Shown here piece by piece: positions 1-8,142 of a stretch of 64,000 bases of DNA (the stretch's first letter is position 1; every line of letters starts with the position of its first letter). The stretch comes from Pseudomonas sp. RIT-PI-S (lineage in GTDB: Bacteria; Pseudomonadota; Gammaproteobacteria; Pseudomonadales; Pseudomonadaceae). The stretch is from contig NZ_JANZKJ010000009.1 of NCBI RefSeq assembly GCF_025642975.1, forward strand, positions 1-64,000, in the 5' to 3' direction. A model generated the notes under the pieces. That model did not search any database and was not told where the DNA came from. It saw nothing but the letters and a program-made list of their open reading frames with translations. A program made the translations under genes and the position numbers.

Positions 1-438
1 AAACCCTTGCTCAAGCCTAAGCCGGTGATCAAGCCGCAGCCGCCCAAGCCGCAACCGGAGGCCGCTAAACCTGCGCCCACGCCAGCCCCGGCGCCCGTGG
101 TGCCAACCCCGGTAGTTGCGCCCACGCCGGTAGCGGCGCCGCCGGCACCGGCACCCGTTACGCCGCCGTCGGCGAGCGCCGGCTACCTGAAAAACCCTGC
201 GCCCGAATATCCCTCGCTGGCGCAGCGGCGCGGCTGGGAAGGCACGGTGTTGCTGCGGGTGCATGTGCTGGCCAGCGGTAGCCCGGCGGAGATCCAGGTG
301 CAACAGAGCGCCGGGCGCCAGCAGTTGGACGAAGCCGCGGTCGCCGCGGTGAAGCGCTGGAGCTTCGTGCCCGCCAAACAAGGTACTCAGCCGGTGGATG
401 GCTGGGTGACCGTTCCCATTGATTTCAAGATTCGCTGA
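1..438 (+). CDS. tonB: Energy transducer TonB, C-terminal part (5' end outside the window)
   Basis: This is the last 145 residues of a TonB protein; the frame is open from base 1, so the N-terminal membrane anchor lies upstream of the window. Residues 1-55 are the Pro/Lys/Ala-rich periplasm-spanning linker, with many KP, PAP and TPV steps. Residues 60-145 form the TonB C-terminal domain, recognisable from the YP..A...G.EG.V..RV pattern, the VQ.SAGRQ.LDEAA stretch and W.F.PA near the end. TonB passes proton-motive energy from ExbB/ExbD to outer-membrane receptors. exbB begins 28 bases downstream and exbD follows, so this is a tonB-exbB-exbD operon. A TonB-dependent receptor at 44228-46558 is a possible client. 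Confidence 0.93.
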   Translation, partial: KPLLKPKPVIKPQPPKPQPEAAKPAPTPAPAPVVPTPVVAPTPVAAPPAPAPVTPPSASAGYLKNPAPEYPSLAQRRGWEGTVLLRVHVLASGSPAEIQVQQSAGRQQLDEAAVAAVKRWSFVPAKQGTQPVDGWVTVPIDFKIR

Positions 439-466
439 CCCAGCGCCACCTTCGAGGACTTCGCCC

Positions 467-1183
467 ATGGCACTTGCATCTCCCACCGCTTCCGTCGAAA
501 GCACCGTGATCTGGCTGCTGATCGGCTTCTCGGTCATCACCTGGGGCCTGGCCCTGCTCAAGGCCGCTCAATTCGCCCGCCTCAAACGCCAGGACCGGCG
601 CTTCTTCAAGCGCTTCTGGGCCGCGCCCAACCTGGAGGCCGGCGCCGAGCTCAGCCACAGCGAGCCCGGCACCGCCGCCCGGGTGGCCCAGGCCGGGTAT
701 GCCGCGCTGCAAACCGGCGATGGCCACGGCCCTAGCGACCTGGCCCATGCGATCAACCATCAGGACCGCCTGGAACGTGCCTTGCGCCAGCAGATTGTGC
801 GCGAGCGCCGCTCCCTTGAAAGTGGCCTGGCAGTGGTGGCCAGCATCGGCAGCACCTCGCCGTTCATCGGGCTGTTTGGCACGGTGTGGGGAATCATGGA
901 AGCCCTGAAGGGCATCAGCGCGGCCGGCTCGGCGAGCCTGGAAACCGTTGCCGGGCCCATAGGCGCGGCGTTGGTCGCCACCGGCGTGGGCATCGCCGTC
1001 GCGGTACCGGCAGTGCTGGTGTACAACTACTTCCTGCGCAGCCTCAAGCTCAAAGCCGCAGACCTGGACGACTTCGCCCATGACTTCTACAGCCTGGCGC
1101 AGAAGAGCGCCTTCCGCGTGCTGGTGCACCCCACCGCGCGCAAGGTCGCGCTGGGCGCCCACCCTGTGAAAGAGGCGGTGTGA
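467..1183 (+). CDS. exbB: TonB-system proton channel subunit ExbB (MotA/TolQ/ExbB family)
   Basis: The 238-residue protein has a first membrane helix at about 11-29, a cytoplasmic region, and two further helices near 130-150 and 170-190 with the family pattern GLFGTVWGIM and GAALVATGVGIAVAVPAVL. The latter is the conserved TolQ/ExbB core that lines the proton path. The ATG at 467 was chosen because MALASPTASVESTV is typical for the family; the same frame stays open further upstream into tonB. It forms the inner-membrane motor with ExbD, whose ATG follows after one base (stop at 1181-1183, start at 1185), indicating translational coupling. Confidence 0.95.
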   Translation: MALASPTASVESTVIWLLIGFSVITWGLALLKAAQFARLKRQDRRFFKRFWAAPNLEAGAELSHSEPGTAARVAQAGYAALQTGDGHGPSDLAHAINHQDRLERALRQQIVRERRSLESGLAVVASIGSTSPFIGLFGTVWGIMEALKGISAAGSASLETVAGPIGAALVATGVGIAVAVPAVLVYNYFLRSLKLKAADLDDFAHDFYSLAQKSAFRVLVHPTARKVALGAHPVKEAV

Positions 1184-1184
1184 C

Positions 1185-1586
1185 ATGGCGTTCTCGACCC
1201 AGGACAGCGACGAAGTACTGAGCGAAATCAACGTCACACCGCTGGTGGATGTGATGCTGGTATTGCTGGTGGTGTTCATTGTCACAGCGCCGTTGCTCAC
1301 CAACTCGATCCCGATCAACCTGCCCAAGACCGAAGCTGTCGCCCCGGTGGAGCAGAAGGAGCCTTTGGTGGTGAGCATCGATGACAAGGGCCAGTGGTTC
1401 ATCAACAAGGACACCATCAGCCCAGACCTGCTGGAAACCAACCTGCAGGCCGCTAAGCAAAAGAACCCGGATGTGCGCGTGCAGCTGCAGGCCGATGACG
1501 GCGCCAACTACGGCGCCGTGGCCAAGGCCATGGCGAGTATCGAACGGGCAGGCATCACCAAGCTGTCGGTGATCACGGCGCGGTGA
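1185..1586 (+). CDS. exbD: TonB-system biopolymer transport protein ExbD
   Basis: The 133-residue protein has the ExbD/TolR layout: a short cytoplasmic N-terminus, the signature INVTPLVDVMLVLLVVF at about 15-31 with the proton-carrying Asp in the membrane helix (PLVDV), then a periplasmic domain. It works with ExbB and TonB to drive outer-membrane import. It is the last gene of the operon; about 90 bases later a minus-strand gene ends (1675), so the operon stops here. No clear intrinsic terminator was seen. Confidence 0.95.
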   Translation: MAFSTQDSDEVLSEINVTPLVDVMLVLLVVFIVTAPLLTNSIPINLPKTEAVAPVEQKEPLVVSIDDKGQWFINKDTISPDLLETNLQAAKQKNPDVRVQLQADDGANYGAVAKAMASIERAGITKLSVITAR

Positions 1587-1674
1587 GGCGACCTGCGGGG
1601 CCGAGCGAAGCCTGGGAATGACTGGCGCTGCAGGTTCATGGCGCCCCGCGCTTGGCTCTTCGAACCACCGCCGC

Positions 1675-2307
1675 TTACCTGCGAGCCTCGCTCGCCATGC
1701 GCACCGCCAGCCCAGCGAGCACCGTACCCATCAGCCATCGCTGCGCGACCAGCCAGCTCGGGCGGCGAGCCAGAAACTGCGCAATGGAGCCGGCAGCCAT
1801 GGCAATCAGTGCATTCACGCTCACGCTGATGGCGATTTGCGTGGCGCCGAGGGCGAAGGATTGCAACATCACACTGCCGTGCGCGGGGTCTATGAACTGC
1901 GGCAGCAGGGCCAGGTACATCACGGCGATCTTCGGGTTCAGCAGGTTGGTCAACAGGCCCATCAGGAACAGCCTGCCGGGGCCGTCCTTGGGCAGCGCCT
2001 TGACCTGGAAAGGTGAACGCCCGCCGGGCTTCACCGCCTGCCACGCCAGGTACAACAGGTAAAGCGCGCCGGCCAGGCGCAAGCCGTCGTAGGCATAGGG
2101 GACCGCCATCACCAACGCGGTGATCCCGAAGGCGGCGCACACCATATAGAACACGAAGCCAAGGGCCACGCCGCCCAAAGACACCAACCCCGCCATAGGC
2201 CCCTGGCAGATTGACCGGGACACCAGGTAGACCATGTTCGGCCCGGGGGTTAGCACCATGCCCAAGGCGATCATAGAGAAAGCAAGGAAGCTATGCGGCT
2301 CGGGCAT
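1675..2307 (-). CDS. LysE/RhtB family amino-acid exporter
   Basis: The 210-residue membrane protein starts MPEPHSFLAFSMIALG and carries the family motif LTPGPNMVYLVSRSI at residues 18-32 (consensus PGP in the first loop). About six hydrophobic segments follow, matching the usual LysE/RhtB length of 200-215 residues. These proteins export amino acids or their derivatives across the inner membrane; the substrate cannot be told from sequence. It is a monocistronic minus-strand gene between the convergent exbD and the divergent nitrilase-family gene. Confidence 0.9.
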   Translation of the reverse strand: MPEPHSFLAFSMIALGMVLTPGPNMVYLVSRSICQGPMAGLVSLGGVALGFVFYMVCAAFGITALVMAVPYAYDGLRLAGALYLLYLAWQAVKPGGRSPFQVKALPKDGPGRLFLMGLLTNLLNPKIAVMYLALLPQFIDPAHGSVMLQSFALGATQIAISVSVNALIAMAAGSIAQFLARRPSWLVAQRWLMGTVLAGLAVRMASEARR

Positions 2308-2502
2308 GATGAGGTCCTTGGGGTAGCCGGGCCACGGCCCGTTATGGTTGATGGTTGGATCCGTTTTCTCCTGGGATGTTGAAGGGGCAGCCTACGTCCG
2401 TCAATCGTTGTAACCAATGGGCGAAAGGCGCCTAAGCCAAAAGGCGCGGTGGCGGGCTGAGCGGCGGCGGATTAGGATCGCGCTCTTTGTTCGGAGGCTT
2501 TT

Positions 2503-3261
2503 ATGCCCACTCCAGTGCTGGCCGCAGCCCAATGCGCCATCAAAGCCGGCGATATCGATGCCAACCTGGCCGTGCACCTGAGTTTTATGCGCCATGCCGC
2601 GGACCATGGCGTGGGCCTGCTGATGTTTCCCGAGTTATCCCTCTGCGGATACGAGCCCACCCTGGCAGAAGCGCTGGCCCAGGACCTGGACACTCCGGTT
2701 CTTGCTCCTTTGCAGGCCCTGGCACGCGAGGCCTCAATGACCACGATCGTCGGCCTGCCGTTGCGCCTGGCCGGAGCGGGCAAGCCGCTGATCGGCGCCT
2801 TTATCCTCCATCCGGATGGCTCGTTGGATGTGTATACCAAGCAGCACCTGCATGGGGGAGAAGAGCAGTACTTCAGCCCGGGCCACGGGGGCGCTTTGCT
2901 GCCCGTGGCGGGCTTGCCAGTTGCCTTGTCGGTGTGCGCGGATTTCACCCGCCCGGAACACGCCGCCAGCGCCGCCCAGCGAGGCGCCCGCGTGTACGCG
3001 ACCAGTGTGCTCATCGGCGAGGGCGGCTACCCGCACGACAGCTCGCTGCTGCAGGGCCATGCGCAGCGTCATGGCATGGCCGTGCTCATGGCCAACCATG
3101 GTGGCCCCACCGGCGGCTGGGCCGCTGCCGGGCGAAGCGCGTTCTGGGATGAGCAGGGCGAATGCGTGGCGGCTACGAGCGGCCCAGGGGACCGTTTGCT
3201 CGTCGTGCGTAAACACGCACAGCAATGGCTAGGCGTCGACTGTCCCGTGAGGGTGTGCTGA
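2503..3261 (+). CDS. Carbon-nitrogen hydrolase (nitrilase superfamily)
   Basis: The 252-residue protein has the complete nitrilase-fold triad: Glu44 in MFPELSL, Lys113 in VYTKQHL and Cys145 in SVCADF. This predicts amide C-N bond hydrolysis; the substrate is unknown. The family usually runs to 260-300 residues, so this is a compact member. The ATG at 2503 has a good ribosome site, CGGAGG, six to seven bases upstream. It is divergent from the LysE-type exporter. A possible stem-loop with a T run lies downstream at 3330-3359. Confidence 0.88.
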   Translation: MPTPVLAAAQCAIKAGDIDANLAVHLSFMRHAADHGVGLLMFPELSLCGYEPTLAEALAQDLDTPVLAPLQALAREASMTTIVGLPLRLAGAGKPLIGAFILHPDGSLDVYTKQHLHGGEEQYFSPGHGGALLPVAGLPVALSVCADFTRPEHAASAAQRGARVYATSVLIGEGGYPHDSSLLQGHAQRHGMAVLMANHGGPTGGWAAAGRSAFWDEQGECVAATSGPGDRLLVVRKHAQQWLGVDCPVRVC

Positions 3262-3329
3262 TTCGCTGCTTGTGCAGCGCAGTTCCGATAGCTGCCAAAG
3301 TAAGTAGCGTAGTGGCGATAGGGAGAGAT

Positions 3330-3359
3330 GAGCCGATGCGGCGAATGGCTCGCTTTTTT
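3330..3359 (+). terminator. Possible intrinsic terminator after the nitrilase-family gene
   Basis: GAGCC (3330-3334) can pair with GGCTC (3347-3351) around a 12-base loop, followed by GC and a run of six T. The stem is short, so this is only a fair candidate. It lies about 70 bases after the stop at 3261 in the right orientation. Confidence 0.5.
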
Positions 3360-3429
3360 GAGCTCATCCGATGACGGGCGCCATTGGCAGGTGCTGAAAA
3401 AACAGTAGCAATCGTGTACACAGTCCCGC

Positions 3430-4044
3430 TCACATCGGCGGCACCACGCCGCCGACGCCCACGGATACCGATTGCGCCACGGGCCGGCCTTGCTCGTCGG
3501 GCGCCGCCGAGACCACGACCGCGGCCCCTGGGAGCAGCTGCGAGCGGTTGCCCGGCTCCAGGCGCACAATGGGCACGCCATCTGGTACCCACACGGTTTT
3601 CTCGCCATCGCCATAGCGCACCGTCAAGCGTTGGCCATCGCTGGCCTTGACCGTGCCGACCGTGCCATTGGTCATCGTCGCTTCACTGCCATCGGCAGCG
3701 GCCCAGGGACGGTGGCCTTCACCGGCGCCGCGTAGGCTGGCGGCGAAGACATGCACCTCCAAGGCGCGCAGGGTGCCGTCCGGCTGCAACCTTGCCGCGG
3801 TGCCGATATAGCTGTCGGGGCCGATATCCGCGGGGCTGCCCGTGGCAACGCTGTTGATCCGGGTTTTGTCGGTGAGCAGCAGGCTGAGCGTGCGGCCGTC
3901 GCGGTCATGGATGCTTAGGCTGTCGACCGCCACGGCATCGATGGTGCCCCGTACCCGCTCGGTCATGCCGGGGGGCGCGGGCGCCGCCATCAGCGGGGCG
4001 ATAAAGGCAGTGAGCAGCAGGGGCAGGGCATGGCGAGTCAGCAT
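3430..4044 (-). CDS. Secreted protein with repeated OB-like domains (DUF5666-like)
   Basis: The 204-residue protein starts with a signal peptide, MLTRHALPLLLTAFIAPLMA, cleaved near residue 20. The mature part contains two similar beta-rich blocks of the form V.GTI.AV..DSL.I.DRDGRTL and NGTVGTVKASDGQRLTVRYGDG, typical of DUF5666-type small beta-barrel domains. No catalytic residues were recognised and the function is unknown. The frame is open upstream of the chosen ATG at 4044, but the signal peptide fixes the start. It stands alone and is divergent from rtcB. Confidence 0.7.
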   Translation of the reverse strand: MLTRHALPLLLTAFIAPLMAAPAPPGMTERVRGTIDAVAVDSLSIHDRDGRTLSLLLTDKTRINSVATGSPADIGPDSYIGTAARLQPDGTLRALEVHVFAASLRGAGEGHRPWAAADGSEATMTNGTVGTVKASDGQRLTVRYGDGEKTVWVPDGVPIVRLEPGNRSQLLPGAAVVVSAAPDEQGRPVAQSVSVGVGGVVPPM

Positions 4045-4146
4045 GGGGATGTCCAGGTGAAGTGAAGGAAGGCACGCACGCGCACGGCTGGGGTTGAATA
4101 TCACCCTGCCGCCGGTGTCTATCAAGTATTCGTGGAGCGTTCCAAC

Positions 4147-5373
4147 ATGCCCAGCCAGAATTACCAACTGCTTGAAAGCCCCAATGGCAAACCTATAAAA
4201 ATGTGGACGCGCGGAGTGCCGGTGGAGCCGCAAGCGCGGCAGCAGTTGCTCAATACCGCGCAGATGCCCTTCATCTTCAAGCACATGGCGGTGATGCCCG
4301 ATGTGCACCTGGGCAAAGGCTCGACCATTGGCAGCGTGATCCCCACCAAGGGCGCGGTCATCCCGGCGGCGGTCGGCGTGGACCTGGGCTGCGGCATGTC
4401 TGCGGTGCGTACCTCGTTGCGGGCGAGCGACCTGCCAGACAACCTGCGCGGCCTGCGCAGCGCCATCGAAAAGGCCGTGCCCCATGGCCGCACCGCTGCG
4501 CGCGGCGCTCGGGACAAGGGCGCCTGGGATGCGACCCCGGGGCTGGTGGACCAGGCCTGGGGCGGGCTGAAAGGGCGGTTCGACCGGATCATCGCCAAGC
4601 ACCCGATGCTGAAGAAGACCAACCACCACAAGCACCTGGGCACCCTCGGTACTGGCAACCACTTCGTGGAGGTGTGCCTGGACGAGGCCGACCATGTGTG
4701 GTTCATGCTGCACACCGGCTCACGCGGCGTCGGTAATGCGATCGGCTCGTACTTCATCGAGAAGGCCCGGGAAGAAATGCGCGTGCACAAGGTGAACCTG
4801 CCCGATCGCGACCTGGCCTACCTCAAGGAAGGCACCCACAGCTTCGATGACTACGTGGAAGCGGTGGAATGGGCCCAGGACTTCGCCAAGCAGAACCGCG
4901 CGGTGATGATGCTGGCGGTGCTCGACGCCGCCCGCGCGGTGATCGCCAAGCCGTTCGAGGCGCGGTTGCTCGCCGTGGACTGCCACCACAACTATGTTGA
5001 GCGCGGCACCTATTTCGGCCAGCGCATCTTGCTCACGCGTAAGGGCGCGGTGTCGGCGCAGAAGGGGCAGATGGGGATCATTCCCGGCTCCATGGGCGCC
5101 AAGAGCTACATCGTGCGCGGGCTGGGCAATGAGGAGGCGTTCTGCAGCTGCTCACACGGCGCGGGGCGGATAATGAGCCGCACCCAGGCCAAGGCGACGT
5201 TCACGGTCAAGGACCAGGTGCGTGCCACCGCCCACGTGGAGTGCCGTAAGGATGAAGCGGTGATCGACGAGATCCCCATGGCCTACAAGAACATCGACGA
5301 CGTGATGGCGGCCCAGCGAGACCTGGTGGAGATCGTGCATACGCTGCGCCAAGTGGTGTGTGTGAAGGGGTAG
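4147..5373 (+). CDS. rtcB: RNA-splicing ligase RtcB
   Basis: The 408-residue product has the same length as E. coli RtcB. It carries the manganese/GMP-binding signatures of the family: DVHLGKGSTIGSV, GVDLGCGM, NHFVEV, HTGSRG, CHHNYV and CSHGAGR with the guanylylated His, and it ends LRQVVCVKG. RtcB joins 2',3'-cyclic phosphate RNA ends to 5'-OH ends in RNA repair and tRNA healing. GTG at 4132 is also in frame, but GGAG at 4134-4137 sits nine bases before ATG 4147, so the ATG is preferred. No rtcA or sigma-54 regulator rtcR lies beside it, unlike the E. coli rtc operon. Confidence 0.95.
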   Translation: MPSQNYQLLESPNGKPIKMWTRGVPVEPQARQQLLNTAQMPFIFKHMAVMPDVHLGKGSTIGSVIPTKGAVIPAAVGVDLGCGMSAVRTSLRASDLPDNLRGLRSAIEKAVPHGRTAARGARDKGAWDATPGLVDQAWGGLKGRFDRIIAKHPMLKKTNHHKHLGTLGTGNHFVEVCLDEADHVWFMLHTGSRGVGNAIGSYFIEKAREEMRVHKVNLPDRDLAYLKEGTHSFDDYVEAVEWAQDFAKQNRAVMMLAVLDAARAVIAKPFEARLLAVDCHHNYVERGTYFGQRILLTRKGAVSAQKGQMGIIPGSMGAKSYIVRGLGNEEAFCSCSHGAGRIMSRTQAKATFTVKDQVRATAHVECRKDEAVIDEIPMAYKNIDDVMAAQRDLVEIVHTLRQVVCVKG

Positions 5374-5380
5374 GGGCGCG

Positions 5381-5785
5381 CTATCCGATTGCCGCTGCAA
5401 GGTCCACAGCACCCCCGATCAACCGCTTGATTTCGGTCAGGATCCTCGTACCCGTGGTAGGTGGCGGCCCGATGCAGCACACCTGGGAATCTGCGTGTGC
5501 TACCCATACCTGCACAGTATCCCCCACGGCATGCGCCTGGCCTAGCGCTTGAAGCTGCTGGGCGCAATGGCCATGTAGGGTGTCGCTGAAATTTTTATGG
5601 AAGCGCTCGCCGCCAGCGGTATAGCTAAACGTAAGAAGGCTGCAGCCGGCGGCTTTTGCTGAGTGTTCCAGATAGGTGATGCGCCCGCTCACGTAGTGGC
5701 CGTGCCGGGTGCGGAGAATGTTCACAACACTGCCCAGGCTCAAGCTCACGACCGTGGCCGTGCCGGCCAGCAGCATCCATTTCAT
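5381..5785 (-). CDS. Small membrane-anchored protein, DUF3592-like
   Basis: The 134-residue protein has one N-terminal hydrophobic helix (about 3-22) followed by a soluble domain with VSGRITYLEHSAKAAGC, FSYTAGGERFH and VGDTVQVWVAH, a pattern seen in DUF3592-type proteins. Function is unknown. It is convergent with rtcB, whose stop is only seven bases away, and follows the four-helix membrane protein gene at 5801-6226 by 15 bases, so the two are probably co-transcribed from the MerR-type promoter upstream. Confidence 0.6.
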   Translation of the reverse strand: MKWMLLAGTATVVSLSLGSVVNILRTRHGHYVSGRITYLEHSAKAAGCSLLTFSYTAGGERFHKNFSDTLHGHCAQQLQALGQAHAVGDTVQVWVAHADSQVCCIGPPPTTGTRILTEIKRLIGGAVDLAAAIG

Positions 5786-5800
5786 AGGTTCAATCCTGGC

Positions 5801-6226
5801 TCAATCACTGTTTCGGCTCGGGCCGGCTGGCTTATCCGCGACAGGCCAGCCCTGGGCAATGCCGAAGCCCACTTCGAAAAGCGTAAACCCGAGCACCAGC
5901 ACGCTGGCGCCGTGCGCTACCGCAACCAGTTGCCAGGTGGCAAATAGCCCTCGGGCGAGCGCATCATAATGCCCCACCGCGCGGCTTGGATACCTGAGGC
6001 GCCAGACGGCCCAGACAACCACCAGGCTGCCTAACAGGTTGGCGAATAGCATTGCAGTTGCGTCCAGCGCTGGAACCGGCCGGGCCAATTCCAGGGCTTG
6101 AGATAAGGCGGCAAACCCCTTGAGGCACAGCGAGGCCGTCCAGGGAGTTAAAAAGGCAGCGGTCGCTATCAGGTCGTAGAGCGCGCTGGCGCGGACGATG
6201 CGTAGGTTGCTGTTTGCGTTGATCAT
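5801..6226 (-). CDS. Four-helix inner-membrane protein, probable MerR target
   Basis: The 141-residue product has four predicted membrane helices (near residues 12-35, 50-70, 85-105 and 115-130) and no recognised domain. An ATG at 6232 is in frame, but GAGG sits only one base before it and seven bases before ATG 6226, so 6226 is the better start. It is divergent from a MerR regulator, and a MerR-type promoter with a long spacer points toward it, so the regulator probably controls this gene and the one after it. The ligand and job are unknown. Confidence 0.65.
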   Translation of the reverse strand: MINANSNLRIVRASALYDLIATAAFLTPWTASLCLKGFAALSQALELARPVPALDATAMLFANLLGSLVVVWAVWRLRYPSRAVGHYDALARGLFATWQLVAVAHGASVLVLGFTLFEVGFGIAQGWPVADKPAGPSRNSD

Positions 6227-6252
6227 GGCCATCCCTCACAGTTCAGGCCACA

Positions 6253-6283
6253 GGCTAAAGCCTGGTGTCAGGTCCAGAGTCAA
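6253..6283 (-). promoter_or_regulatory. MerR-type promoter with 19-base spacer
   Basis: On the minus strand a -35 box TTGACT (6278-6283) and a -10-like TTAGCC (6253-6258) are separated by 19 bases. The spacer contains the interrupted dyad CTGG-N8-CCAG (plus-strand 6262-6265 and 6274-6277). Over-long spacers holding a dyad are the hallmark of promoters activated by MerR proteins through DNA untwisting. It faces the membrane protein gene and overlaps the upstream region of the MerR gene itself. Confidence 0.65.
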
Positions 6284-6300
6284 TACGAGCATTCCAAACC

Positions 6301-6675
6301 ATGAGAATCGGCGAGCTTGCAAAGCAGGCGGGCGTAACCGTGGACGCATTGCGCTTCTACGAAGAAAAAGGCTTGATCAAGCCCCTGCGCACGGCCAATG
6401 GGTATCGGCTGTACCCGGAGCAAACCCTGCAGCTGGTGGGGTATATAAAAATGGCTCAGCAGCTGGGCTTTTCCCTGGCAGAGATCGGCGAAAACCTACC
6501 GCTGTTGTGGGCGAGCGAGGCTGCGTCCGCTGAAGTGTTGGCGCAGTTGTTCGCGCAGAAGATCGCCCTGCTCGACGCGCGTATCACGCAGTTGCAGGGC
6601 TTACGCAACGTGTTGGCCGAACGCGCGGCGCAGGTGTGCCCCCTGTTGGCTACCGCCGCGGCCACCCTGGCTTGA
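6301..6675 (+). CDS. MerR family transcriptional regulator
   Basis: The 124-residue protein opens with the MerR winged helix-turn-helix, MRIGELAKQAGVTVDALRFY then EEKGLI, followed by NGYRLY and a C-terminal coiled coil ending near VCPLLAT. It is short and has a single Cys near the end, so it lacks the paired cysteine loops of metal sensors; a small-molecule or redox ligand is possible but not shown. The ATG at 6301 matches the family start; an in-frame codon at 6265 would add 12 residues with no homology. It is divergent from the membrane protein gene, with the shared operator between them. Confidence 0.88.
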   Translation: MRIGELAKQAGVTVDALRFYEEKGLIKPLRTANGYRLYPEQTLQLVGYIKMAQQLGFSLAEIGENLPLLWASEAASAEVLAQLFAQKIALLDARITQLQGLRNVLAERAAQVCPLLATAAATLA

Positions 6676-6703
6676 CGCCATTCGGCAAACAGGGGCGTGG
6701 TTG

Positions 6704-7042
6704 CTAGGCCTTGGCGGTGCCGGCGGCACCTGCCTGGCCATACCACTGGGCATACGGGGTGTTCTTGACCAAAAACCGGTTGAAGTCCGCGGCGCCGTCG
6801 TCCCACCATACCTCGCCGCGTTCGCCGAGTGCGATCTTCGCCGCGTTGACGGCCCGTCTCGCGGCTTGCAGGGCGCTGCCATCCGCTTGCGTTTTCGCGT
6901 GTTTGACCGCCCGGCGAGCGTTCATCAGCTCGCTCACCAGCTCGGCCCTGCGTTGCGGGGTAAGCGCCGGGTTGGCGCAGCGCCACAGCCGGCCCTTCAC
7001 GATGAAATATCGGCCGTCTGGGGTAACGGGGTAGGTCGCCAT
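6704..7042 (-). CDS. Conserved hypothetical protein, Pseudomonas type
   Basis: The 112-residue soluble protein begins MATYPVTPDGRYFIVKGRLW and has a basic, Arg/Ala-rich helical centre (about 28-70) with ARRAVKHAK and ARRAVNAAK, then GEVWWDDG and a tail reading NRFLVKNTPYAQWY. I recognise the pattern as a protein common in Pseudomonas but know no function. Two adjacent ATG codons exist (7045 and 7042); GAGG fits the second one better. It lies nine bases after the AraC gene stop, but no functional link is evident. Confidence 0.65.
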   Translation of the reverse strand: MATYPVTPDGRYFIVKGRLWRCANPALTPQRRAELVSELMNARRAVKHAKTQADGSALQAARRAVNAAKIALGERGEVWWDDGAADFNRFLVKNTPYAQWYGQAGAAGTAKA

Positions 7043-7051
7043 CATGTGCCT

Positions 7052-8047
7052 CTAACGGTGCCTTAGGTTCGAGGCCGCTGTGGGCTCAGCGTTCAACGGT
7101 TCCGCCTCGGCGGCCGGTTCGGGCTCAGGGGTTGCTCGAGAGGTCCTGGCGTACTGCCCCGGGGGCAACCCTACTAAGCGGGTGAAGGCCACGCCGAAAG
7201 TGCTGACCGAGCTGTAGCCGATGCGCTCGGCGATCTCGGCCAGGGTGGTTTCGCCCTGCCGCAGCCATTGTTTGGCCAGTGCCATGCGCCAGGTCAGCAG
7301 GTATTCCATCGGCGCCATGCCCAGTGCACGGCGGAAGCGCTCGAAGAAGGTCGAGCGTGACAGCGCGGCTTCGTCTGCCAACTGGTTGACCGTCCAGGGG
7401 TGGGCGGGGCGTTCGTGCAGGCGCCGCAGTGCCAGCGCCAACCGGGGGTCGCCCAGCCCACGCAGCAGCCCCGGCGACGCCGCGGTGTGCGCGGTCGAGC
7501 GCAGGGCTTCGATCAGCAGTACCTCGAGCAGGCGCGCCATCACCATCTCTCGCGCTGGGCGGTCCGCGCGGGACTCGTCCCCCACCAGTTGCACCAGGGT
7601 GGCCAAGCGCGGTTCGCTGCGCACGTGCACCCAATCAGGCAGCAAAGACACCAGCAGCGCGGCGTCGGGCGAACCCAGCACGCAGTTGCCCACCAGCATG
7701 CGCATGTCCACGTTGCCGGCCGGGTCGCCAATGCGCGCACCGCCTGGCATGGGCGTGATAGGGGTGTTCACGGGCTCGTCTTCGCCTGGCGGCTGACGGT
7801 CCAGGCTGGAGGTGGCAAACCCCCGCGCGGCAGGGATCAGCAAAAAGTCGCCGGTGTTCAAGGTGAGGGTGTCGCTGCGGGTGGGGCTGTCGACCGTCAA
7901 GCGGCAAGCGCCTTCGAGCACCACGAAGTAGAACGGCCGGCCGGTTTCGGTTCGCCGCACCGCCCAGGGTGCGGACGCCACCACCAGCTTGGAGAAGGGC
8001 GCGCTGGGCTGTAACAGCGATACCACCTCCGCTAAGGGGTCGGCCAT
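7052..8047 (-). CDS. AraC family regulator with N-terminal cupin domain
   Basis: The 331-residue protein has an N-terminal cupin sensor (about 1-180; FYFVVLEGACRLTVD, LNTGDFLLIPA) of the cupin_6/AraC-binding type and a C-terminal double helix-turn-helix (about 210-305; LADEAALSRSTFFERF, IAERIGYSSVSTFGVAF). The ATG at 8047 was chosen; the frame is open 25 codons further but the extra residues are basic and unlike the family. It is divergent from an SDR oxidoreductase, the usual arrangement for this regulator type. A 7-base inverted repeat lies between the two starts. Confidence 0.88.
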   Translation of the reverse strand: MADPLAEVVSLLQPSAPFSKLVVASAPWAVRRTETGRPFYFVVLEGACRLTVDSPTRSDTLTLNTGDFLLIPAARGFATSSLDRQPPGEDEPVNTPITPMPGGARIGDPAGNVDMRMLVGNCVLGSPDAALLVSLLPDWVHVRSEPRLATLVQLVGDESRADRPAREMVMARLLEVLLIEALRSTAHTAASPGLLRGLGDPRLALALRRLHERPAHPWTVNQLADEAALSRSTFFERFRRALGMAPMEYLLTWRMALAKQWLRQGETTLAEIAERIGYSSVSTFGVAFTRLVGLPPGQYARTSRATPEPEPAAEAEPLNAEPTAASNLRHR

Positions 8048-8084
8048 TCGGACGATCTCAACAAAGTTACGGACGTGTGAGTGT

Positions 8085-8127
8085 AGTGAGTCTTGGCGAT
8101 GGCGCCTATGGTGACGTATCACTCACT
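8085..8127. promoter_or_regulatory. Inverted repeat in the AraC/SDR divergent promoter region
   Basis: AGTGAGT (8085-8091) and ACTCACT (8121-8127) form a perfect 7-base inverted repeat, and a related TGTGAGTG lies just before it at 8076-8083. Its position between two divergent starts (8047 and 8143) suggests binding by the adjacent AraC protein. This is inference from position only. Confidence 0.4.
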
Positions 8128-8142
8128 TGTTGGAGTTCACTG

